Program-made: the position numbers and the translations under genes
The notes under the pieces: generated by a model
Database searches by the model: none
Told to the model about the DNA's origin: nothing
The model's input: only the letters and a program-made list of their open reading frames with translations
Shown: one piece after another, positions 9,309-17,233 of the stretch
Numbering within the stretch: position 1 is the first letter of the stretch
Layout: each line of letters begins with the position of its first letter
From: Pedobacter sp. BAL39
GTDB lineage: Bacteria; Bacteroidota; Bacteroidia; Sphingobacteriales; Sphingobacteriaceae
DNA: 64,000 nucleotides
Direction: 5' to 3'
NCBI RefSeq assembly: GCF_000170795.1
Contig: NZ_ABCM01000013.1
Coordinates: 93,336 to 157,335 of the forward strand

Positions 9309-10121
9309 CTAGCGGTAGGCCGCCCCCATCATCATTGTTGTAGTGCCGTCAGCCTCATATACTGTATTGCCGGCCAGCACCTGGTCCTGCAGGTAACGGC
9401 TCATGAAAGCGGCGTAATAGCTGGCAAGGGCATTCCGCTGTTTGATGTCTGTAATTGTATTGGCGACCGACCAGAAATCAAGCGGCATTCCGGCGATCTG
9501 ATTCAGCAGCGAGACTTTCTTCTCCGAGAAAGTACCGAAGTAAACGTTGCCCCATGATGGTCCGGGAGCAAGAATATCGGAGACCGTCACCTGAAAGGAA
9601 AGCAGCTTGATGGTATCTGCACTGGAAGCACCCCTGTCGAGGTACCTTACCTTCAGCTCAGTAGCAAAATCCTTGTTGGCATTCAGGTGAAAAATCGCTT
9701 TCACGCCCTTTGTCTTCAGGTCCGGTGCCCGCTTCAGCTTCAGGAAAATGGTATCCAGCACACGTCCTCCATGAAAGATAAAGGTCTGGGGAAGCTCAAA
9801 ATGCTGTGCGGTGGCGGTCGACAAGGGGTCGACGCTTAAGCTGAACTCCCGGTCGGCTGCGGCCGGTACGCCAGTTACGGCCACTGGAATGGGAAGGATG
9901 ATACTGGTTACCTCAGGTGCCTGATAGGCGAAGGTGAGGTCTGCCGTATCCGCAGGGAAGCCCAGCTCCTGTTGCTCAGGATTCACATCTCGGAAGTAGT
10001 TGAAGTAAATATTATCGGCCGTATTATAAGTAGTCAGTGTCGATTTTTTACACGATGACATCGCCGTCATCAGCAGAAAAGACAAGGCTATCATTTGTTT
10101 TAATGTTTTCATCATCTTCAT
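9309..10121 (-). CDS. DUF4843 lipoprotein
   Basis: 270 residues with a lipoprotein signal (MTAMSSCKK, Cys24). The body reads like DUF4843: a YNTADNIYFNYF start, a central segment rich in beta strands with the phrase VDPLSTATAQHFELP, then the FHGGRVLDTIFLKLKR strand. Family members of this length regularly follow SusD genes in Bacteroidota. It is likely a surface lipoprotein acting with the SusCD pair just upstream (11 bp from SusD). The exact function is unknown. Confidence 0.82.
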   Translation of the reverse strand: MKMMKTLKQMIALSFLLMTAMSSCKKSTLTTYNTADNIYFNYFRDVNPEQQELGFPADTADLTFAYQAPEVTSIILPIPVAVTGVPAAADREFSLSVDPLSTATAQHFELPQTFIFHGGRVLDTIFLKLKRAPDLKTKGVKAIFHLNANKDFATELKVRYLDRGASSADTIKLLSFQVTVSDILAPGPSWGNVYFGTFSEKKVSLLNQIAGMPLDFWSVANTITDIKQRNALASYYAAFMSRYLQDQVLAGNTVYEADGTTTMMMGAAYR

Positions 10122-10132
10122 AATTTAAATGA

Positions 10133-11545
10133 TCAACGTGGAGTAGTTTCTGAAAGCGGCAATGGCACAATGTAGGATGGTGATACGGTTGAATAAACAT
10201 CCATTCCACTCGGTACACTACCTTCCCGCTTACGTTTATAATAGAAGAACAACTGTCCTTCGCCCCAGAATTCCTTCTGGTATTCTTTCCTGAGCTCTGC
10301 AGCAAGATCAGCTGTTGGTTGCAGATCTGCCAGTCCGCGGTTGTGGCGTACCTGGTTCAGGTAACCGATGCCCGTCTGCGGGTTGGCAGCTGTCTCTGCG
10401 AGGATGTAATACATCTCCGATTTGCGCAACATGGGCTGAAGGAAACGCCAGGTCTTGGTTTTATCTGCCGGATCGGCGAACTTGAAAAATGTAGGATAAT
10501 TCTGGATGGTCGTCAACCACGTGGTCGTATACCGATAGTCGTTTTCATTACCTTCAAAGATATCGCTCAATCTGTCCGGATCCGGTCGCAGGATGACAAG
10601 TTCAGTGACATCCGGACTGAATGAGGCGGTATAATTGGTATACATCTGTGGATTATAGACCGCAAAAAGCACTTCCGGAGAAAAGATTCTATCGGGGTTT
10701 GCATTCGACACGATGTCACTGTAAGGCATCCATGGAAACCAGCGTTCCCCTGCATCCAACACCGCTTTGGCGGCGGCATTCGCCTCCTGGCTCCGTCCTG
10801 CCCAGAGGTAAACCCTGGCCGTCAGCGCTTTAACCGCATAAAAGTTCAGGCGTTGGTTGCGATATCCGCCATAGAAATTCGCGTTGTTCTGCAGCCCTGC
10901 CTGGGTGATGGGATCATTCGCCAACAAAGCGGCGGCGGCATTCAGGTCGGCAATTACTTTTTCCAGCACCTGGCTGCTGTTGAGCACCGGCTGCGAGGTG
11001 CCATCTGCCAGGGTATAGTAAGGAATTGCAGGCGTCTGCGCCCCCTCAGTGTGTGCAGGGCCGAACAAACGGAGCAGGTCAAAATGCAGCAGTGCACGGA
11101 TCGCCAGTGCCTCCCCTTTAAGTATATTGCCATTGGCTGCTGTCAGCACCCTGCCATTGATGGCACCGTCTATCCTGGACAGAAATAAGTTGGCGGATAG
11201 GATTGTGGTGTATGCTTTCTTCCAGAGGTTATCCATTTCTGTCTGTACACTCCCTTGCTGGTACTGGTATTGCTGCAGGTAAGAGAAGCTGAGCGATCCT
11301 GAAAAGGGCGTCATATAACGCTGCCCCAGGACTTCAATGTTGGTATTGCTCAGGGCTGATCCATATAGGCTATTGTCTGCCAGGTCAATATACAAACCGT
11401 TTAATGCCTGCTGCACTGCAGATTCATTTTTGAATACCTGGTCTTCTGTATAGGCGCCTTCCGGCTGTACGTCCAGATATTTTGTACATCCTGTCATCAG
11501 CAGCAATGTGGAAAGCAATGCGATGAAATGAGTTTTTATAGTCAT
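10133..11545 (-). CDS. SusD/RagB-like nutrient-binding lipoprotein
   Basis: 470 residues. Lipoprotein signal with MTGCTKYLDVQPEGAYTEDQVF, the typical SusD N-terminus, then TPR-like helices (KGEALAIRALLHFDLLRLFG) and the usual C-terminal segment (MLRKSEMYYILAETA, NQVRHNRGL). It should sit on the outer face of the outer membrane as the lid of the SusC channel encoded 17 bp upstream. Length is normal for the family. Confidence 0.93.
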   Translation of the reverse strand: MTIKTHFIALLSTLLLMTGCTKYLDVQPEGAYTEDQVFKNESAVQQALNGLYIDLADNSLYGSALSNTNIEVLGQRYMTPFSGSLSFSYLQQYQYQQGSVQTEMDNLWKKAYTTILSANLFLSRIDGAINGRVLTAANGNILKGEALAIRALLHFDLLRLFGPAHTEGAQTPAIPYYTLADGTSQPVLNSSQVLEKVIADLNAAAALLANDPITQAGLQNNANFYGGYRNQRLNFYAVKALTARVYLWAGRSQEANAAAKAVLDAGERWFPWMPYSDIVSNANPDRIFSPEVLFAVYNPQMYTNYTASFSPDVTELVILRPDPDRLSDIFEGNENDYRYTTTWLTTIQNYPTFFKFADPADKTKTWRFLQPMLRKSEMYYILAETAANPQTGIGYLNQVRHNRGLADLQPTADLAAELRKEYQKEFWGEGQLFFYYKRKREGSVPSGMDVYSTVSPSYIVPLPLSETTPR

Positions 11546-11562
11546 CTTAACTGAATTTTAGG

Positions 11563-14500
11563 TTAAAAAGTAGCATTGACACTAAATGAAGCCGTGCGGG
11601 CATATGGATAAGAGATGCCCCGTTCCGTTTGTATTTTCTCCAGACGGAAGATGTCATTTGCATAAAAGCTGATGCCCAGCGACTGCACCTTTAGTTTTCT
11701 GACCCATCCTGCGAAGGATCGCCAGCCGATGTTGAAGGACTCACCTATAAAATGGGTATCTTCTTCTACAAAACGCGATGACATCGGGCTTCCGGCATAC
11801 TCACCGATGCCAATAAACTGGGTTACATCACCCGGTTTCTGCCACCGGTTATACAGCGCCCGTTTGTCCAGGTTATAAATCTGTGTGCCTCCGTCTATGT
11901 TTTCGACTTTGTTAAAAAGTGCACTGTTGAATACACTGCCTTTGACGCGGTAGCGTAACATCGCCGAAAAGGTAAAGTCCTTATAGCTGAGGGAAGTATT
12001 GATGACCCCCTCCATTTTCGGGCGGAGGTTACCTACCCTGACAATGTCATTAGGATCGTAGGTAAAAGTCAGCGAGCCATCTTTTTTCTGAAAGATTTCT
12101 CTTCCTGTTGCGGGGTCTACACCTCTCGAGACCACCGCCCAGATGTCGTCAGGGCTATAGCCATCATAAAAACGGCTCAGTCCACGACTCTGACGTTGTT
12201 CTTCATTCAAGGTCGCCAGCGTGTTGCCCAAGCCTCCGTATTCACTGGTGTAATTGCTACCGGTGATGCCCAGGCTCCATATGATGCGTTTTTCCACATT
12301 GTAGACCGGTGAAACTTTCAGGTTTAACAACCAGCCTTTGGTGGTCAGGTGTCCTACGTTTAACACGTAGTTTGAATTTACACCCGCGGAAGAAGGCAGT
12401 GTGCCGGCAGCAGCAACTGAAAGCGGGTCCGTGTTTTTATGGTAATATTCCACATAACCACTGATGCGGTTGTTGGCAAAGGCAAAGTCGAGCCCATAGC
12501 TATCCTGCAGGGTCTTCTGCCAGTCGAGCGAAGGATTACCAAGACTTGCCATAGAAAGGCCTTGTCCGAAGTTATTGTTGTTTCCCGCCTGAAACTGATA
12601 GGTAGATACCGAGCTAAACTGACCGAGGTTTTCATTTCCGGTATACCCTATATCGCCGCGGATTTTCAACAGGTTGATCCATCTGACATTTCTAAGAAAT
12701 TTCTCCCGATGGATGTTCCAGCCAAGCCCCCCGGAAACAAAGGGTTTAAACAAATGGTCAGAGCCGAAAACACTGGCCCCATCCAGGCGATACACCACAT
12801 CCAATAGAAACCGTTGGTCAAAGCCGTAGTTGGCACTGGCCAGGAAACCGACACTTCGCGCTTCCGTGACCGCGGACGCAGGGACGCTAAAAGGCACATA
12901 GCCATAAGCAAAAGCAGGGTTCCCATTTGTACCGTAGGGAAATCCTGTTGCAGAGAACCCGGTCATATCGGCCGCAGTACGTTGCACATCCCCCCTGACG
13001 TTGGCATTGAGCTGATGTTTACCGATCACCTTCGCATAAGTCAGCATGAGGTTGGCACTGTAGGCGGAGTTGTCCGTCTTGCCGCTGGTGTAAAGGCCTT
13101 TCTGATGCAATTCCACATTGTCAAACTGTGAATTGTCCGGCGGCACAAATAATGTCGTAACATTGTTTCCCTTGGACAGCTGAAGCCCACCTTGCAAGCG
13201 AAAGCTGTCGGAGATGGTCAGGATGGCCTGTGTATTGTTAAAAAATGAAAAGATCTTATTCTGGTTGATGCTCTCCAGAGTCGCATTGTATAGTGGGTTG
13301 ATGGCCGTCATGTCGTACACCGGATCCAGATATTTGGGGATGGTCCCATCTTCGAGTTCTTTCCTGAAAAAGGGATTTGCGCGGGCGAAGTTCTCAAAAG
13401 AGCCGTAGGGAGATTCCGTCGCCTTGCTGCCGGATACAGAAAGCATGTTGTTGACATTGATGCGCCCCTTCCGGTAGGAAAGGTTCATGTTACCGCCAAA
13501 AGTCTCTCTTCCCGATCCCTTCATTGCTCCACCCTGATTGCCGTAAGAAGCACCCGCATTGAACATAAAATCGCTATTACCACCTCCCAGCTGAAGCGAG
13601 TGTCTATTGGTGATGCCAATCCGTACCGGTTCATTGAGCCAGTAGGTGTCTACTCCCCGCTGCACTTCAGCAAGCCTGCTGTTATATTTCTCTTCGCCGA
13701 TCCATGGAAACTGAACGCCTCTATAGATTCCTCCCGAAAGCCGTTCATATTCCAGCTTTTCAGCAGCATTCATCAGGTTGTAACTGCTCAGATCCGGGAG
13801 GTCCATCGAGAAGTCACCTGTATAGCTGATCTGCAACTGTCCGGGTACCGGGCGTTTGGTTTCAACTACAATGACCCCATTGGAAGCTTTCGCCCCGTAT
13901 AGTGCTGTTGAGGCCGCATCTTTCAGGATGGTCACTGAGGCCACCCTGTTCATATCAAGGTCGTAGATCTGCTGAAGTGTACTCTCAAACCCATCCAGGA
14001 TAAATAGCGGCTGGTTGGGGTCGGCATTGAACTGGTTGTTCAGGTCGGAAGTACTGATGCTCGTCCTGCCGCGCACCTCAAACTTAGGCATTGTGTTCGG
14101 GTTAGACCCCTGCAGGTTATTCTCCACTTTGATGAAGGAAGGGTCCAGGCTCTTCAGGCTTTCCAGCAGGTTTTTGTTGCCCACAGCCTTCAGCTCCAGC
14201 CCTGTGAAAGTGCTTGCTGAGCCCGTGAAGCTGTCCTTTTTGCGGACGATACCCGTACCGGTAATGACCACATCATCAATAGTGTTCGTCGCCAGGGACA
14301 AATTGAGTTCCAGAAACCTGAGGCCTCTGTTCACCTTGATCTCCATAGGCTCGTATCCGATATAGGTGATCAGCAGCGTCGAGTTTTCCTCCAGTCCGGA
14401 AATTAAAAACTCCCCTCTTTGGCCGGTTACAAACCTTCTCCGGGATCCTTTTATCGTAATAGTGGCTCCCGGAAGCACGTTGCCATCCGCACCACGGACT

Positions 14501-14919
14501 ACACCGCCGATATTGATGAGGTCGGGAAAGTCCATTCCAATCCAGGCGAGGATGGAAGTAGGTTTCTCCTTGATGACTACTGTATTTTTATTGATGGTAT
14601 ACTCCAGGGGCTGGCCTTGGAGCACCTGATCCAGCGCATCCAGAAAGGAGACTCCTGATAATCTGACGGTTACAGGTTTAGCGGCTTTCAAAACACCATC
14701 AGTATAAATGAAATCATAACCACTCTGGTTGCTGATCTCATTCAGAATTTTATTTAAAGGGCTGTTTTTTCCAGTCAGGCTAATTTTTTGTGCGTAGGTT
14801 GACGCACTCACCTGTATAAATGTTGCGAATAGGATTACGGTAGTTAGTCGCACAATAAGCAATAGTTTATGAATACACCCGCTGGGTATACCCGGTTTGT
14901 TGGTATAAATTTTATACAT
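11563..14919 (-). CDS. SusC/RagA TonB-linked outer-membrane channel with STN domain
   Basis: 1118 residues from the ATG at 14919 (MYKIYTNKPG, a start typical of the family); another in-frame ATG lies 24 nt upstream at 14943. After the signal region there is an STN (secretin/TonB short N-terminal) domain (about residues 40-105, starting near ISLTGKNSPL), a carboxypeptidase-regulatory-like beta domain (GADGNVLPGATITIKG), a plug (VVITGTGIVRKKDSFTGSAS, later GFESTLQQIYDLDMNRVASV) and a large beta barrel ending in aromatic-rich ATF. The STN domain and the FecR gene immediately upstream indicate trans-envelope signalling to the ECF sigma factor at 16334-16930. Confidence 0.93.
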   Translation of the reverse strand: MYKIYTNKPGIPSGCIHKLLLIVRLTTVILFATFIQVSASTYAQKISLTGKNSPLNKILNEISNQSGYDFIYTDGVLKAAKPVTVRLSGVSFLDALDQVLQGQPLEYTINKNTVVIKEKPTSILAWIGMDFPDLINIGGVVRGADGNVLPGATITIKGSRRRFVTGQRGEFLISGLEENSTLLITYIGYEPMEIKVNRGLRFLELNLSLATNTIDDVVITGTGIVRKKDSFTGSASTFTGLELKAVGNKNLLESLKSLDPSFIKVENNLQGSNPNTMPKFEVRGRTSISTSDLNNQFNADPNQPLFILDGFESTLQQIYDLDMNRVASVTILKDAASTALYGAKASNGVIVVETKRPVPGQLQISYTGDFSMDLPDLSSYNLMNAAEKLEYERLSGGIYRGVQFPWIGEEKYNSRLAEVQRGVDTYWLNEPVRIGITNRHSLQLGGGNSDFMFNAGASYGNQGGAMKGSGRETFGGNMNLSYRKGRINVNNMLSVSGSKATESPYGSFENFARANPFFRKELEDGTIPKYLDPVYDMTAINPLYNATLESINQNKIFSFFNNTQAILTISDSFRLQGGLQLSKGNNVTTLFVPPDNSQFDNVELHQKGLYTSGKTDNSAYSANLMLTYAKVIGKHQLNANVRGDVQRTAADMTGFSATGFPYGTNGNPAFAYGYVPFSVPASAVTEARSVGFLASANYGFDQRFLLDVVYRLDGASVFGSDHLFKPFVSGGLGWNIHREKFLRNVRWINLLKIRGDIGYTGNENLGQFSSVSTYQFQAGNNNNFGQGLSMASLGNPSLDWQKTLQDSYGLDFAFANNRISGYVEYYHKNTDPLSVAAAGTLPSSAGVNSNYVLNVGHLTTKGWLLNLKVSPVYNVEKRIIWSLGITGSNYTSEYGGLGNTLATLNEEQRQSRGLSRFYDGYSPDDIWAVVSRGVDPATGREIFQKKDGSLTFTYDPNDIVRVGNLRPKMEGVINTSLSYKDFTFSAMLRYRVKGSVFNSALFNKVENIDGGTQIYNLDKRALYNRWQKPGDVTQFIGIGEYAGSPMSSRFVEEDTHFIGESFNIGWRSFAGWVRKLKVQSLGISFYANDIFRLEKIQTERGISYPYARTASFSVNATF

Positions 14920-15066
14920 TTGTTTGGTTTGGTTGAGCAGCATGTCGATGTTTCGAAGCGGTGACAGCTGCCAGTTAACAGTTGATAAATTTATTTATTG
15001 ATACAGTCAAACCCATACCAGGTCCCGGTGGTTCATCGTGGCCTGGTTGTTTGTTTTCATAAGTAG

Positions 15067-16230
15067 CTATTTCGTCACCACGATCCTCCTTCCTTCGACT
15101 TTAAATTTTACTTTTCCGGTGAGTTCAAGGGACTTCAGAACTTCGGATACATGCTCCGACCGGGACATAGACCCGATAAACTTGTCGTCGGGCAGCGCCC
15201 CCTCAAAGACCACTTCTACATCATACCACCTGGACACCATGCGCATGATGTATTGGATGTTGTCGTTCTCAAACATGAACTTGTTGTTTTTCCAGGCTAC
15301 AGCAAGCCTTACATTGAAGTCCTGAACCCTGATGCTACCGCCGGTCAAAACAGCCTGTTGACCCGGTGTGAGCAATGCTTCCCGCCCCTTGCTGACCACC
15401 TTTACAGATCCTTCCAGCAAGGTGGTCTTGAGCTGAGGCTCGTCATGGTAACTATTGACATTAAAATGTGTGCCCAGCACTTCAATTTCCTGATTCCCTG
15501 CAGATACAATAAAAGGATGCCGGCGGTCTTTCGCTACCTCAAAGTAACCTTCGCCGGTGAGTTCCACGCGACGTTTTTTTGCGGACGAGAAATTGGTAGG
15601 GTATTTCAGTGACGAGGCAGCGTTGAGCCATACTCTGGAGTTATCGGGCAGGACCACCATATACTGACCACCTCTCGGGGTCTCGATGGTATTGAAGCCA
15701 TTATGTCCGGCAGATTTCGTGGCAGCGGCCTGGTAAACGATCTGTCCGTCTTCAGTTTTGGTGATGCGGATGCCGGACTGCTGCGCCAGCTCCCCTTTGG
15801 CGGCATCCGTTAAAGAAATGCGACGCCCATCGGTTAAGGTTAGGATGGCCTTATTACCTCCCGGTGCGACATCATTGGCAAAGGTTACTGATGAAGTACC
15901 GCTATCAACACCTTTAAAAAGATAAAGGGCAAGAATGATCAGGGCAATTGCAGCAGCAATTCCCGCCGAAAGCTTCGGCCATAACCGGATGTTTCTTTTC
16001 CTAAGCGGCTGTGGCTGCTCCAGGATGTATCCCAATATGGCGGCAGCATCTTCATCGTTAGCCCTGTGACTCAACAAATCATCACGATTCCATATCTGAT
16101 CGGCGAGTGCCTGGATGCCCTCGTCGTTATTGGGGTCTGACAAAGCTGCATCCCATTGCTGTGCTTCTGCTTCCGTCAGCATGTTGGTCTGAAATTGTTT
16201 AAATAAGTAGTTTAAGGTGTCCTTATCCAT
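15067..16230 (-). CDS. FecR-family anti-sigma factor
   Basis: 387 residues. A short cytoplasmic N-terminal part (1-84) binds the sigma factor in this family; one membrane helix follows (about 85-106, LWPKLSAGIAAAIALIILALYLF). The periplasmic FecR domain (LTDGRRISLTDAAKG, then VVLPDNSRVWLNAASSLKYP and LTGEGYFEV) and a C-terminal STN-like DUF4974 domain (FMFENDNIQYIMRMVSRWY) complete it. It sits between its sigma factor (103 bp upstream) and the STN-bearing SusC (start 147 bp downstream), the standard FecI-FecR-SusC signalling order in Bacteroidota. Confidence 0.93.
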   Translation of the reverse strand: MDKDTLNYLFKQFQTNMLTEAEAQQWDAALSDPNNDEGIQALADQIWNRDDLLSHRANDEDAAAILGYILEQPQPLRKRNIRLWPKLSAGIAAAIALIILALYLFKGVDSGTSSVTFANDVAPGGNKAILTLTDGRRISLTDAAKGELAQQSGIRITKTEDGQIVYQAAATKSAGHNGFNTIETPRGGQYMVVLPDNSRVWLNAASSLKYPTNFSSAKKRRVELTGEGYFEVAKDRRHPFIVSAGNQEIEVLGTHFNVNSYHDEPQLKTTLLEGSVKVVSKGREALLTPGQQAVLTGGSIRVQDFNVRLAVAWKNNKFMFENDNIQYIMRMVSRWYDVEVVFEGALPDDKFIGSMSRSEHVSEVLKSLELTGKVKFKVEGRRIVVTK

Positions 16231-16333
16231 AGTATCCGGTATAAAATCAGTGTAGACATCACACTAGATCATCATCCCTATATTGGTATGTCGGACAGCC
16301 AGAGGTTTCGGGGTAGCCGGAAATTAAAAAAAA

Positions 16334-16930
16334 TTAAATGAGCTTAAAAATCACTACCAGCGCCACAATATCGCTGTGTTCGCTGATGTAGCTACGCAAC
16401 GACCTCATTGCTACTTTCAGATGGGTCTTTACCGTCCCGCTGGAAATGTTGAGTTGTGCTGCCGCCTCCTCATACTTCAGTCCTTGCTGCTGACACAACC
16501 GGTACACCAGCTGTTGCTGCTTCGGAAGCTGGCGAATGCCATCCTCCAGGATCCGGCGCCCTTCATTCAGCAGAATACCTTCTTCGGTTTCATTGTGCGT
16601 CTCCTGCCAGGAGCCGGCAAGGATCTTCTCTGCCTTTCTGTGCGTATCTCTGTTCCTGAGGATGTCTATGGCCCTCCGCTGCGCAAAGGTTTTCAGATAA
16701 CCATGAAGGTTATAAATGCTGTTGAGCTTATCTCCCTGCTGCCAGATGTGCAGCATACTTTCCTGAACAACATCCAGCGCCAGCTCATCAGAGTTCAGCA
16801 AATGCCTGGCAAAACCATAAATCTCGGGATAATGATGGTTATAGATCTCAGTAAATGCATGTTGATCCCCTAAGGCCGTTTTTTTCAGCAAAAGTTTTTC
16901 ATCAATAAGGGGTTTCAGGGCCATGCTCAT
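16334..16930 (-). CDS. RNA polymerase ECF sigma factor (FecI-like)
   Basis: 198 residues. Sigma region 2 (AFTEIYNHHYPEIYGFARHLL, then LDVVQESMLHIWQ) and region 4 with an HTH (LPKQQQLVYRLCQQQGLKYEEAAAQL, then SSGTVKTHL) are clear. Two in-frame ATGs lie at the very start (MSMALKPL). It probably switches on the SusCD operon downstream when the FecR-like protein (15067-16230) releases it. The 303 bp between it and the divergent gene at 17234 should hold promoters for both; I found no exact TAnnTTTG element on the minus strand there. Confidence 0.93.
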   Translation of the reverse strand: MSMALKPLIDEKLLLKKTALGDQHAFTEIYNHHYPEIYGFARHLLNSDELALDVVQESMLHIWQQGDKLNSIYNLHGYLKTFAQRRAIDILRNRDTHRKAEKILAGSWQETHNETEEGILLNEGRRILEDGIRQLPKQQQLVYRLCQQQGLKYEEAAAQLNISSGTVKTHLKVAMRSLRSYISEHSDIVALVVIFKLI

Positions 16931-17233
16931 CTATTCTCCTCGTAAATTTATACAAATCAGCATCATTTCTATCATGTTTGGCAAATCCTTGAAAAAAAAG
17001 CAGGAAAAGAGCAGCTATAACGCACGGTTTTTCAGGTGGTCTGCAATTTCATATTCCTTTTTTTCTGCTGCCCGAATTTGTCCGGCATGCGCAAGAGCAC
17101 CACCAGTGACACCATAGGGATGAGGAAATTTTCTTGTCATTATGATAAAAAGATGTGTACCTTATGAGCTTAAAGAACCACCAACAGCTTAATGATCTGA
17201 TCATTACAGAAACACAAAACTACTTACACACAA
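16931..17233. promoter_or_regulatory. divergent intergenic region
   Basis: 303 bp between the ECF sigma gene (minus) and the ThuA/PQQ fusion gene (plus). On the plus strand TTG (17134-17136), 21 bp, TACCTTAT (17158-17165) is an imperfect match to the Bacteroidota -33/-7 promoter pattern. I see no gene, strong repeat or terminator here. Confidence 0.3.
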